The notes under the pieces were generated by a model. That model saw only the letters and a list, made by a program, of their open reading frames with translations, had not been told where the DNA came from and made no database searches. The position numbers and the translations under genes were made by a program. Positions 47,601 to 60,862 of a stretch of DNA of 64,000 bases are shown piece by piece (position 1 is the stretch's first letter; every line of letters begins with the position of its first letter). The DNA comes from Owenia fusiformis (lineage: Eukaryota; Annelida; Polychaeta; Sabellida; Oweniidae), in assembly GCA_903813345.2 (NCBI GenBank), contig CAIIXF020000008.1, forward strand, positions 20,322,822 through 20,386,821. The letters run 5' to 3'.

Positions 47601-49250
47601 CCTTTCCACATATTTATTTATTTTAACATGAGAACTTTAAACACGTTCATAACTGAACGGTCAATGTGAGTTGAATTAAAATAAAAAATATCAATTATCT
47701 GCGCATTACGTCATACGGGATTTCGTGCTTTAAGTGGGCTGAAAGTGGAAATGGCACATGTGCGAAAACGTTTGTTATCAATTCATCTGTCAAAACACAT
47801 TTTTATTTTTTACATATCTATGATCTATGATATATAACCTATGAAAAGAATTATTTTCAAATAAATTGCTAGGTTAATTCAATAAGCAATTCTGAGGTAT
47901 ATTTGAACTTTATTTCCATAGCAGATGTAATTCGGACAAAAGTTTTAAAATTCAAAAAGAGATTAAATCAATCAAAATAAATTTTATAATTCAAACAAGT
48001 CGACAATACTTTGTTCAGTTCTTTCATTTTCAATCATACCACGGTCATAGATTAACATAAGTGACCGTTCGAAAACATACCATTTTTGTAGAAAATGAAA
48101 GGAAATCGCGTTATAACATGTATCGAGTAATTATCAAGTTAACGTCTTAAGTTTGATGTGGTAAAAAGCATTCTTCATTAGTCACACATTTAAGTTAAGG
48201 GAAGCCAAGATCATTTTAAAAATGAAACATTTGAATAGATATTTTCAACATTGAAATACTTTTAGAAAGTAAGCGTATACTAGTAGATCTGCTAGAACTA
48301 GCTGTTTCGAATTCATCAACTTTTCTCCACAGGATCATTTCGTAGTACAAATGCAGGCCATTCAAAGGAAATATATAGGATTCAACATCCCCGTCTATGA
48401 TTATTGATCTTTTTCAGACAGCAAAGGTAAGTTTAAAACAGAAATACTTCTTACGAACCCAAATTACATTGTAAACTTAGAATTGTGATCTACGATCTTA
48501 TGGGTATGTCACAAATTTGATTAGATACATTCACTCAGCATGCCGTTAAACATGTAATTAACTTTACAAGCGTAACTATAGGTAACTTTGATTTTAGCAT
48601 GTTCAAGTTCAAGTTCTGTTGTCTCGGGAGTCAATCGATTATCATCGTTTATTTGGCTTGCTTTTAGAATTAGGAAAACAAAGGCAAGGTTAATGTTTTA
48701 TGAACATTCCGATTTGATAGCAAACTTTATTTTTGAGTGTATTAAATCAAATAAGGCTTATTGCGTCGGGACCCGTACGTTCGCCCAATTAAAGGCAAAT
48801 GTGCCGTCAATTAAAGAAACATGCACAGTGGTACACCGTTTTTGGCAAACATAACACTGATAATAAAAATTCATCAATTGTTATGAAATTTGCACAATCA
48901 TTAAAAAGAATCTCGAATTTCATGATGACAAAATATCGGATAAATATGACATGAAATAAAAATTTGTTACATTTTTTCCCAAAAAGTTGTAAAATAAAAA
49001 TAAACTAAAAAAATAATATTTTCACTGCAAAAAATAAATAGTTCAACTGTATTGATTATACATGACGTTTTCAAAGAGTAGAGAGCTAGATTCAAAGCAC
49101 CGTTCCTGCAAGTTTCAAATGGAAATATTAAAAAACGCGCGCGTATAAGAACCGCAACTTTCTATGTCTGCACTGACAAAAACTTGAAATCCCCGCTGTA
49201 AAGATATAGTCCCATGCGGATGTGCACGTCATAAAACTGATGGGTTAAGG
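47601..49250. other. Remainder of the 3.6-kb block
   Basis: No gene recognised. The frame 48588-48854 (88 codons) begins without an ATG context I trust and has no motif. Confidence 0.35.
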
Positions 49251-49266
49251 CAATGTGTCGTCCTAC

Positions 49267-51745
49267 TGTCTTCATATCATGTCTTGATATCATTTCTCTA
49301 CACTCGCGAATAATTCGTCCTCATTCCAAATCATCCAAATAAGAACAAAATGTACCCAGTAGCATTAAATTCAGATTTATTATGCTTGAACCTATTGATA
49401 TATCTCCAAATTCCCAAAGACGGTTTCTATCGACCTGGTAGTTGATTAAAGAACATTTTAGCCGAATACGCTAAATGCTTTTCATCAGGGCTTTCTTTAA
49501 TTCGACTTGGCGCGATTTAATTGACTTTTATCGAAGCTGAAAAATAAATCTCAATGGCTGAATCAGTGTATTAGACTCATTCAATTCCTGACACAAATTG
49601 ACGACTTCAGCTTTCAACTTGATTATTCTTAATAGCAATCATTTAACAGTATTAACTATTACACACGACAAAGTGTTGGCTATGTACTCATAGTGTTTTG
49701 TATCTTATACCATGAATTACTCAATTGTCTCTTCAGTTTTGATTCTATTGATCTATTTCTTTAATGATAAAAACGGTATTCAGGGAAGATGAAGCTGATA
49801 CCGATTCCCAAAAGTGAAATATTTCCTCATGGTTCAACAATTAGCTCTGTGATATGGTTTAATAGCCTAGAATGCGTTACTGCAGTTGCGCAACCTTACC
49901 AGTTCATTTTATGGGGTTCGTTCACATACCGACAACTTGTGGTTTCCTGAAGTAAAAACTTACTCAAAGGAGGTGTAAGTAATGGTGCTTCGTGATGATG
50001 TATAATCTGGGTTTAGTACTAGACGTCTTTAAAAGTGTATCATTTAAGAATAAATATCAATTTCAGAATAAACAAATCTTTTTCTATTGAGATTTAATAG
50101 AGATAAAAAGACGTATCTACTTAGGTTTGGCCAATAAATAGTAATAGTGATCTGCGAGATTCAGATTATTTCACCTCGCCCAAGGAGGCTTTTCTAATCA
50201 TTGCTCGTAATTTTTACTTAACGTCAGTCACGTACAAGCAATAATCTCAATTTTCTGGACTGAACAAAACAAATACTTTACATATATGTACAAGTACATT
50301 TATAAATGCCTATTGTATGTTCAATCATTCATGCGTAAATGTATGAAACATACAAAAAACCAGACCCATGCGCTTGTAGATTTGCAAATACAAAAGGATT
50401 CTCCAAAACCATCATTTATTACGAGTGATATTTCTTAAGCAAGTTGCCAGGGTTTGATGAATGACTATTTTGCATGAGATTATAGACTTATCTAGCAAAT
50501 GACCGATAAGGATTTTAAAGCGGAGAAATGTAATTCCAATATATATCCATATCAAAGAAATCTGATAACAAGTGTTTTATTAACTTAAACTAATTTCATC
50601 GAATTTTTAGAATCTACATATCCTTCAATTGATATATTATTATGTTCACGATCTGATCTAAGACAGTCGTAGAAGTGGTGTAGCGTGAATGCCTCCAAGC
50701 AAATTAGTGTATACACTGAAAAAGATGGGATTTCCGCCACATTTCGCAAACTAATTGATAATGTCTCTGGCACATCTGTTGACTGGCCTTTGAAGCCATT
50801 CACACCCTACATGAAACAAACATTCAGTCTTTGGATCTAAGTCAATATATGTTTTACGATATGTACTATTATGAACGGAAAGTGGGCAATGTTTTTGTAA
50901 TTATAAGTGGATGGCAACCAAGGATGAAACGAAGCTAAGACAAACTTTCTCATCTTCCATATTCTTCACAGCCACTTTAACACAGTAAATGTGAATCTTT
51001 GGGGGTTCAATTGCAGTTACGATTAAATCATGTTTTACAGCTGGGGAACGTATCAATTTACAATTATGAAAACGCAAGTACATCAAATGAGGGGGTAGGG
51101 GCACTTTCACCAAGGAAATTAGAACACAATGTTTTACTGACTTGTAGAAACACTAGAAGATATAAAGGTCTCCTCACACATATGTGAATTAAATGCAGCT
51201 TTGCGAATTGTTTTTTGTCAATTCTGGCCATAATTGGGAACGCAAACATGCGAACTGAAGTGCAACTTTGCACATGCTTCCGAAACGTCTGAGAGCGTAC
51301 TTCCACATACGGACACTGCCAACGATGTACAACGTACGTACATAATGGGAACTCATTTTACTCAAGTCATTCGCCAGTACACACAGGTTCCACGTCGTTT
51401 TTTCGCTTATGTGTGAGTTAGCCTTGATGGACAATGAAAAAATCCAAGTAATAACAAGTACCTTACTTTCATTTCATGTTCAAACTTCCATTAAAGGAGG
51501 ATCCTAGCCGCTACTTTATAAGTGTTATATCAGATCCATAGGGTGTGACAAAATTGCAAGCAACATGTACAGTTGACCTACCAATATATTCCAATTACAA
51601 TCTCATATGATTTCTCCCATAAAGATCCATGATATATTATAAATTGGTGAAGTTATTTAAAAAGATTCAAGATGCCGAAATGGGGAAAATTGTTTTAAAT
51701 TCTCCAAAATAATAAAAATGGTAACCATAATTAAAGAAATGAATG
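49267..51745. other. Non-coding stretch with overlapping open frames at 50.6-51.4 kb
   Basis: Between 50585 and 51434 several open frames on both strands overlap, and the base composition is less AT-rich than nearby. No frame has a motif I recognise. A decayed transposon or exon fragment is possible. Confidence 0.35.
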
Positions 51746-51747
51746 TA

Positions 51748-52688
51748 CACTCCAATCCATAAGTTTGGCAACCTTAGCTCCCTCACTGAACTACGTGTTA
51801 AAACTGTTAAAGCCTCTTTATGTTTGAATTTTTATTTACATAACATGTGAAGAAAAAACGTATAATATTGATGAGAGTGTAACTTGACTCTATTTTCAAT
51901 GCCTCCACATTTTTTTCTTCAATTACGATAGGTCGGAAATTGATGATTTTGATGAATTTTTGAAAATCGTCATTTCCATGTAAACCAATGGGAAATGGTG
52001 GGTTCGGGGCAAATCTAATTTTAGGATATCTATCGAGTAAAAGATTCACCAAAAAATATTTTTATATAGAATATTGAATTGTCTAACTTTCTGTACGCTA
52101 AGTCTTCAGTTTACTTTATGAATACTAAAGTTACAGAGCTTCAAAGTCGTTTTTGAAAATCATTTTTCGCCTCTTGTGTTATTTCAATGGGAGAAGTTTT
52201 TTGAAAAATAATTTTTTAAACCTGAAGAAACGTATTTATTCTTTATTAGATAAAGTTAGCAAATTCAATTGACTACCTTACTTGTATTTTTTTGCGAGAA
52301 CTTGGATGGATGAATATTCTGTCATATGAGTCGCGGCAGATATATCGTTTCCCATTGGTTTAAACGGGAATGTCTATTTTCAAAAATTCATCAGATTTAT
52401 AATGAATTTTCGACCTATTGTAATTGAGGAAAAAAATTGGGAAAATTTGGAGGCATTTGAAATGAAGTCAACTTACATTCCCATCGATATTATAAATATT
52501 TTCCTCACAGGTTATTTCAACTTCAATTCAATTCAATACTATTCAATTTATTTATTTCATAATTCTAAAAACAAGCCGCTAGACACCCAAGTGGGTATAT
52601 GTTATGTAAATAAAAATTCAAACATAAAGAGGCTTTAATACGTAGTTCAATGAGGGAGATAAGGTTGCCAAACTTATGGAGGGGAGTG
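51748..52688. mobile_element. 941-bp foldback element with TA flanks
   Basis: The left arm (about 51748-52010) and right arm (about 52345-52688) are inverted copies: both contain 'tccataagtttggcaacc' and 'gcctctttatgtttg' or their complements. The flanks are TA at both ends (51746-51747, 52689-52690). The right arm carries about 80 extra bases (52510-52600). No transposase. Probably a non-autonomous Tc1/mariner-type element. Confidence 0.8.
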
Positions 52689-52690
52689 TA

Positions 52691-55600
52691 TGATTGTAAA
52701 ATCTTTAGTTTTCCTCATATACTTTGGGTATTTTTAGGAATAGGCATGACAAGGTATGATATTAGCCCAAAATATTCTAATATTGAAACAATTTCTGTCA
52801 AGAGTACTCATCTGGATCTTACTTGATATGATTCTGCCTTTATATATATATCTTTTCAGAATCACAATTGCCCTATTCAGATGGCAGTAATCACTACCGA
52901 ACCTTTGGGTAGCTATTGGAAGTACTCCTAAGGACAAGTGCGGGAGAAAGCTACAGAGCTAGCGCCGGAGCTAGCGATTTATTCGTGCAATATTTCACAC
53001 GGCAAATATAATGCATGCAATAAATCATTGCGCGCTATAAATTGAGACAGTGATCCGATTAATGACTGACATCTTGTAAAACACATCTAACAAATCAATA
53101 TTATTTTGGCTTTTAAACCAAGCATATTTCGTGTTCAAGAGTGAGTCATGAAAATGGAGCGAGAAAGTGCCCGTATATATAATGTAAATGTAGATTTAGA
53201 TATGACCTTATTCACCGTGTTATCAATAAAACTATTTCCAATAAATATCAAGAACAAAAATAATTACGTATATGAATAGTGAAACCAAATCCTACCTTAC
53301 AAAATATATATTTTTTGTTCTGTCATTGATGTTAAATCATGTGATGGGATGTCCTTTCCAATTGTTTCATTTCGTTTCCTTAAAAGAGAGCGTCAATAGG
53401 TAGCTTTGAATGAGAGGTTCGCGATATTGTCGGTATATATCTTTGGAAAGTTCAAACGATACGGTTGAGGAGATTTTTAAAAGTAGTTAGAAGTATGAAA
53501 TTGTCGATTGATGTGATTTTCAATTGCCAAATGAGTAGGCCTACATTTTTGATTTATAATATTTCAGTGTTCTGTCCCCACGCCTGGTTAAGTGAACACT
53601 TGCATAGTTCTGACGAATTAACTTCTTATCATCAATTATTTCGAACGACAATCAAAATGCTTTTCTGGTGCAAAATTTGATGATCACAATACCAGAAACA
53701 ACTGCAAAATAAATAAAGAATAGGCTATGTATAGGCTGTATATATATAGTTCTAATTTTTTCATTTGATAAGAGCTCAAATCCAAACTAATCCAACCATT
53801 AAACGTTGCATTGAAACGGATGGCTTCTGTTATCATTATAGAACTCTATTGATTATAGCTATTAACCACTGATAGTCATGATTGAATTGCCTAGTTTTTA
53901 CAATTTATTTCTGCTTATCATAAGCTCACATTGTCCTTCGAGACTGTCAATGTTTTATGATAAATGAACGAATGGTGTGAAACGCACACAGAGACCACTA
54001 TCAGTGTTATCATAAACCACCCCATCTGAGAGCTGCCACCGTTGCCCATAAAATGGATTTATATCAGTTTCCCATCATCAAGCCCCACGTGAATAAACAC
54101 AGTAGCAATCTCAATCAAAATGCTGTGAAATCTGTAAAAAGATTATCAAATTCTTGGCAGTAATATTAACAAACGTCGATACTGCTGTGATGTTCTTCCT
54201 GATTAGCGTTCTCCCATGGTATAGAGTTGTCTTTCATCCTTACCTCTACGAATGACACAAAAATATTGAATTTTGACATAAGAGATCTGTAGCTCAGTAT
54301 TAAAGATAGATAATACTGAAAAAGAATTGCTATATCTGATTGCTCTGGTATGTGACCATAATCCCAGACTTTAGTAACATAGTAAGAATTTCCCGCGGAT
54401 AAATCCGATTCAAATAGAAAATAGTGCAACTTAATTTGCCATCCACAGAGGTGACACAGGGTATCATCTAGATTGATGCATTTGGAGAATGGTGCAATAC
54501 ATGATCGTATGCTTGTTCCGGACTACCTGGTGAACTCATAAATACAAGTCGGGAATAAATTGAATCCAGCAGATATGTAACTGATACATTGATGATGGGA
54601 ATATATCAGGAGTATCTCAAAAGCAAGCGTAATATTTTCTGAAGCGAACATGAAAGGTTCCAAATTCAAAAAGTGATACCCTAATTCAGCAAAGATAGAT
54701 AAATATTTATTTACCATTTCCTCGTTAAATCATCATGGCCTTTATCACCCCAGCCAAAGTAAGTCGATCATCGATAGCTGATACTTCAACAGCACTTTTA
54801 CTACCTTTTACTTTTACTACTTTCTCTGTTAATCGCTTGTACAATTACTGAATATATTTTGGTATCACTGCATTATTTCATCCTTTGTAGATAAGCAATT
54901 GAATATATGTATCAAAGAAAGCTACTCGCCTGTGTGATGATTGATTCGTAAATATTTTGACTAATTTGAATCGTAATATTACTCTCTTGTAAGATCATAT
55001 TTGGCGCTTAATAGTTACAAGAAAACTAAATAAGTTCCATATTTGTGTACGGGCTACTCTATGAGTACAATACCAGGAAAGTTTATATTCTTATTGTTTG
55101 TGCCGGGAATTGATTTATTGCATCTGGTCATCGCTAGGACGGTAATTTCCTTTCATTTTCCCAAGGTACCACAGTTCGTGACGTATGACGAATTGGCGGA
55201 GTGTGTAAATATATAGAGAAGCGTGACGTCGGTGACAGTATCATTTATCAGATGGGAACTCTTTAACTTCCGACTTGTATAAACTGAACGTGTTCAGGGA
55301 TTCATCTATTCTAATCATTGATTCAAAAACATAGAAAAAGTAATTTGACTTTTGAGCTATAGTAAGTAGTAAGTGTGATCATGACGACATTGTATTCCCA
55401 ATGTAGGAGTAGTGCTTTTACAACGAAAAACGGATATAAATGCAGGCTGCTCATTCAGGGTGATTCATGACAAAGAAATCACACATTTCATTGAGAACTA
55501 TAGCTTTTTATAAAAAAATCATTGGCATCATTAAAAAGTAGATAAAAGAACGTACGGAAATCTTGTTGCCTTTCTCTAAAAATACCTGACACAGATTCCG

Positions 55601-56676
55601 ACTAGATTGTTTGTAGAAGAATAAGTAGAAAAAATATTTAGCTACCGCATTGTTGCTTCAAACTGTAAAACGATTTTGCCTAAATCTGTGACCTTGGATG
55701 AGTTAAATTGAATAAAGCGTGTGTCACCTCATTTATTTACACTTGAGTTGTCGTGATATTTTGTTTTCAAGTGTTGAATCAGGCAGATCCTAAAATCCAT
55801 CAATATCTCAGTTCATATTTCACCTAATTGGGTTTCATAAAACTCACAGAGATTATATCACCTCATTCTGATACTTAACACATCTTTCTGTTTTTAAACT
55901 ATCAACAAATGGAACTGATTAAGGGTTTTAATTTCTCATTATGACATCACCTGTGTGGTTATGGTTACAAATAATGACCGGCAGTATAACAAAGTACCGC
56001 TATCTATGTAATTCATATGGACATTAAATCACCAGGCAAAAATCATAGCATCACCCATAAGCTTTATAACAGTGTCCTCGGATCAAAGAATTAGAAGTAC
56101 TCATTATAACAGAGCGAATATCCCCTCCCCTTACCCCGATTCAAATTGGAAAGTTTGTATTTTATCAGTGCCCAATAATACCAAATGTTTGCCCCCCACC
56201 CCAGCCGCAACATAAAATATTTGCCTTATACCCAAACAAAATATGAGAAATTACCAACGTTACAAAATGAAAAGTTTGTCCCCTTACTCCAGTGACAAGA
56301 TGAAGATCGGATATTGATCACCATACCGCTGTCACATTATCACATTGCATTGCACGGAATAGGTTATTTTCTTTGATATGAGTATATATTATATCTGAGT
56401 TATAAAAATTAAATCGCGATCCCACCCCGTGTTTGCCCCATGTGCCCCATTTCGCATCATTCCAAGTCATACCTCTGTTTCTTTAAAGCCTGAGAGAATC
56501 GCCAGGATCTAATTTGATTTTGATTTAATAAGAGCGACCTCATTCTGGTATGCCAGAACCACTCTTATCTGCCGTTTGCGAGAGAGAGAGTTTGCACTTT
56601 GGAAGGATAAAGACTAAGGGGGCGCGGCTATCGCGATGGAGCGACCTATATATTGCACTTATTTGTCCCATACGCG
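52691..56676. other. Non-coding stretch
   Basis: No gene recognised in 4 kb. A decayed 88-bp MITE lies near 53350-53420. A TATA-like 'aaatatatag' at 55206-55215 is flanked by TGACGTA and TGACGTC, but no downstream reading frame supports a promoter. Confidence 0.4.
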
Positions 56677-56685
56677 GCATCATTC

Positions 56686-56944
56686 CGAGGAGGACCAACG
56701 ATGAAAACGTCGAAATGTCGTTATTTTCTGAAATTGTAACCGACTATAGATTCAAAATAAACAGTTCAAAAGATTCGAACCAATATCATTTCGATCATTT
56801 TTGTTTAGAAATAAGACCAAAAATCACGATTCAAATGTTGAAGTGAACAAAATGGCGGCTGTTTGAATTCGAATTCTGTATCACGACATGCCCATATATG
56901 GGACAGAATATAAATGGTTGCACTCCGGGAACCAATCCTCCTTG
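56686..56944. mobile_element. Mutator-like MITE, 259 bp, with 9-bp target duplication
   Basis: Flanked by the perfect 9-base repeat GCATCATTC (56677-56685, 56945-56953). The right end is ccaatcctccttg; the left end is degenerate (cgaggagga). The body is closely similar to 59122-59426, including 'gaaaacgtcgaaatgtcg' and 'aaaatggcggctgtttgaa'. Confidence 0.85.
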
Positions 56945-56953
56945 GCATCATTC

Positions 56954-59112
56954 TGAGAACTAGGTCTATGATAATACAAAGTGCATGTAATCACTATTGA
57001 CACATAAACTGACCGATGATTCTATACCAAAAGGGGATTTAAGTACCATAAGCATTGCCGGAATCTAATTTGTTTTTTTATTGAATTAGTAATCTGTGGC
57101 ATTTGTATGTGCAACTCCATCATTTCAAATGATACTGTACGCTTATTCGATACTATACAGCCCCATAGATGAACATTTTTGTTACATCAACTTAACTTAA
57201 TTTGTAATCGCTAATGTGATTTGTGATTTGATATGGTACATGTATGATAATGTATGGTTTGACTGATTTGATACGACGTTTAACATAAGATAAACATACG
57301 ACAAATTATCGTATTCACCATACGATAATTCCTGCCAAACAATATCATCTTTGCTTTTTAATTCGTTCTTTTTGATCGGTATAGCGAACTTTAGTTAACT
57401 TTAAAAAGCAATTTACTGGTAGGGATTGAATATGAATTTTATTACTGAAACTCATGGCATGCAAAAGAGAGAATTTAATTCTCTATTTTATCTTTTACTT
57501 TTTCAATTTTTTTGAGAAATTATTTGTTATTTAAACCATTGATCATTCATGTGTTATATAAAATGCTTATTTCCTGGTAGGTAAATTGGGTGTATTAGGG
57601 GCTTTATACCGAGGACCCTTCCATTAACGTTTTGAAGTGCGAGATACATTGTTCAGTGATTCACAAATATGATGCAGTTTTTTCATTAAACGATTCCAAT
57701 CTTAACGACACTTGTTTTAATTTCTAGTAATATCCCTTAGTCATTACACGCATCATGTATATGCCACAAACCATAAGTTTCCACGTTCTCCCTTCCACAT
57801 CATTTCTTCAGCGACTGATGCTACTATACATTTTATGGATAAGGTAATAATGCGAACTGGCATCTATCATAAGTCTAAAATTATCTCGTGGAATAGATTA
57901 AGAGAATATGGGTAGTATGTGAAGCAGTAAAAATTTTCTTGACTGTGTTTAACTCCAGTTGATGGGAAGTGATGAAAGATAAAGAAACATCCCTGATCAA
58001 TGTGTTTACTAAACTGCCTATCGGATGTTTTCCACGTAATATTTATTTTTTGCAGTAATTAAATTGTGGCATATAGCGTCGAGTTTCACAATTTTTCATC
58101 AGATATGTCGACTGCTCCCCTTTTAAATAGTTTCATTTCGCTTTTTTTATTAAATAAGAGACAATCATTTGATGTAGCCATATCCAATCTGATTAACTTT
58201 CAGCAACCCAATCAAAATCGTATAGTACAGGGTGTCTAATAAGTCTGTTCTCCCCCCTTAACTTTTTCAATTCAGAAATAATATAGGGTTGGTGTATGTC
58301 ATATTAAAGGGAAATTAATTTGCTGATCACACAGTGTTAGATTTGGTATCTGGTCAGGGTCGGGCTTAAATTTTTCCCAATAAATAATGGTTGGTAATGC
58401 TACTTATTTTACCCAATATTTGTGGTGAAAAGCAGATTTTTGGCCCTAAAACTTTTTGGGGCCTCAGATTTTCGGGGCCCACCAAAGGGGAAGGGGTAGG
58501 CCCCTAGCTCCCTCTCCCATACAAATAGATATTGAACTTCCCATGAAAGGCCATTATTGGGATCATCATACGCTCTTATCAAGGCTGTAAAATATCTATC
58601 CTAGTCAGACAGTATTAATTGTGATTCAACTCTAGATTCCAGAGTATCACCAGATCGACGTAACTATGATATTGTTTCATAAAAATTGATTAACGCAAAT
58701 GGTTAATGACTTGTAAACAGTATTATTAAGATTAAGGTAATAAAGGCATGAGTAAATCAAAGATGAGTGCGTTTTATTTTAAGAAAATAATACAATAACA
58801 AGTGGTTACATTTTACTCTATATGAGATCTTTTTCAATTTTTCAATATCCAGTCACCAGTTGCAATTGATGATAGCTTATAGTTTACAGGTTTCATAAAT
58901 TAAAGGTAGAGTACGATGTGAACTTATTTCAAGGAGCTGGAATTTAAAGAAGACCTATATCATGTTTTTATCGCACACTTTATGATAATATATGGTTATA
59001 GAGATAATTATTAATGAATGAGCTGCTTAGACTGGTTAGTAGTTAGCCTCTGTGTTTAATTTTGGAATGATTACGTCATTTGTTTTGATGCTGCTTAGCA
59101 TTCGTTCATTTC
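56954..59112. other. Non-coding stretch
   Basis: At 58227-58250 'acagggtgtctaataagtc' resembles a mariner-type terminus, with no partner found. A small hairpin, ttatcgtattcaccatacgataa, lies at 57307-57330. No gene. Confidence 0.4.
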
Positions 59113-59121
59113 CTGTAAAAC

Positions 59122-59426
59122 CAAGGAGGATTGGCTCCCAGGATCGACAATCGATATTTTCCAACAATGAAAACGTCGAAATGTCGTTATTTTCGGAAAT
59201 TATTACCGACTATAAGTTCAAAATAAACAGTCCAAAAGATTGGAACCAATATCTCGATCATTTCTTGTGAGTTTTGGAATTTTACGTTTAGGAATAAGAC
59301 CAAAATTCACCATTCAAATGTTGAAGTGAACAAAATGGCGGCTGTTTGAATTCAAATTTTGAATCACGACATTTCCATATATGGGACAGAATATCGATGT
59401 TGCACTCTGGGAGCCAATCCTCCTTG
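59122..59426. mobile_element. Mutator-like MITE, 305 bp, with 9-bp target duplication
   Basis: Best-preserved family member. CAAGGAGGATTGGCTCCCAG at the left is inverted at the right. Flanks are the perfect 9-base repeat CTGTAAAAC (59113-59121, 59427-59435). No coding capacity beyond frames created by the repeat itself. Confidence 0.9.
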
Positions 59427-59435
59427 CTGTAAAAC

Positions 59436-60048
59436 GTAAAACACTTTTATAGTAACCATGGTAACTACAGGGTGACACAAAAGGTGCCACCCACATACAG
59501 ACCTTTTTGTCTGCAAGCATTTCAAATGTTTCCCGAGCACATTAAAACTATACCCAATCGAACAGCTCAACAAGAAGTTTCAGATGACGAGCCAAACTAC
59601 AAAATAAATTTAAGTAAGAGTACTTGGAGTCAAAATTCAGATTTGAAATGAGGTATTTTTCAATTTGGATGCTAAATAACTGTAGAATATGGTTTTTATG
59701 TCAGAATTCCGTGATATATGTCCTCATTTATAACGCTAATCCATATGGCATGATAGCCCGAGCCATCGGGCTTATACAGTATCTCAAAAGCTAAAGTGGA
59801 AATTGACAAGATCCCATCAACTACAATTACGTAAAACAAAACTTGACTTATATGCGAAATTAAGCCATAGGGAATGTAACATAACTAGACATGTAAATTG
59901 AACAAGTTCAATTTAAGACTCCAGATTTAAAACTTTTTTTAAGCTGAGTTATCCAAAATACTGTAAGCTGAGCCATTCAGAATAAGCTGAGTCATCTAGA
60001 ATATAGACATTTAGACAACTCTTAAGTAGGTTATCTTCGTCTCCATTG
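59436..60048. other. Non-coding stretch
   Basis: At 59467-59492 'acagggtgacacaaaagg' resembles a mariner-type terminus, with no partner found. Near 59940-60000 'taagctgag' recurs three times. Confidence 0.4.
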
Positions 60049-60149
60049 GCTTAACATGGGGATATCAAACAGAATTTGGGTCGAAATTTGGTTTGCAGAT
60101 TCGAATTTCTGAGAAAATTCTACGTTTGTGTCATAACTCATACATTAAA

Positions 60150-60862
60150 GGAGGAGGGAAATTAGTGCAACAGATTTTGGACAGTCATATGTTTGATTTT
60201 GGCCATTTCCTGGGGATTTAAACAGGTGCATATGTTAGGCAAATGCATAACCTCCAGGAAAATCACTTTTAGAGATGATAAAATAATTTTGACTTTGAGA
60301 CAGGGTAGATGCAAACAACCCATCCACATGTATTTTCTGAAATGTTTTCCTGATTTTCAACCCCTTCCATTCCTGCTTTTTTAATTTTTCTTACATCAAT
60401 ATGTTGTGTTTTGACACACAGTTAATCCCTTAAAAGGAATAAATGATTCCTTTTGGATAAAGTGGAAAACAATATTTCCCATGTGATTTTTCCCATAGGG
60501 AAAATCATTGCTTTCAGCTAAGTTTGGTCACCCATAATGGGTATCTTTAAAACCCCTGATGGAATCACTTATTCCTTTAAAGTGGTTAACTATGTGTCAA
60601 AACGCAACATATTGATGCAAGAAAAATTAAAAAAGCAGGGATGGAAGGGGTCGAAAATTAGGAAAATATTTCAGAAAAAAACATGTGGGTGGGTTGTTTG
60701 CATCTACCCTGTCTCAAAGTCGAAATTATTGTATCATCTCTAGAAATGATTTACCTGGAGGTAATGCATTGACCTAACATATGCAATTGTTTAAAACCTC
60801 AGAAAATGGCCAAAATCCAACATATGACTGTCCAAAATCTGTTGCGCTAATTTCCCTCCTCC
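60150..60862. mobile_element. 713-bp foldback inserted in satellite unit 1
   Basis: GGAGGAGGGAAATTAGTGCA at the left is mirrored at 60843-60862. The two arms are inverted copies over about 340 bases with a centre near 60505. The remaining satellite text on both sides joins when it is removed. The target duplication is unclear. Confidence 0.8.

Larger units (their letters stand above)
45629..49266. mobile_element. Candidate 3.6-kb TIR-bounded element
   Basis: GTAGGACGACACATTG at 45629-45644 is inverted at 49251-49266, and ACCCAT follows five bases further in on both sides. If the ends are GGACGACACATTG, the flanks are TA on both sides. The interior holds the 237-bp tandem array. No transposase was found, so this is inferred. 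Confidence 0.5.

Noticed and set aside
50585-51434. Cluster of overlapping open frames as a host gene
   Set aside because: No frame dominates, none has a known motif, and no splice structure was convincing.
55195-55260. Promoter with TATA-like box and CRE-like sites
   Set aside because: No downstream coding frame or exon; such motifs arise by chance in AT-rich DNA.
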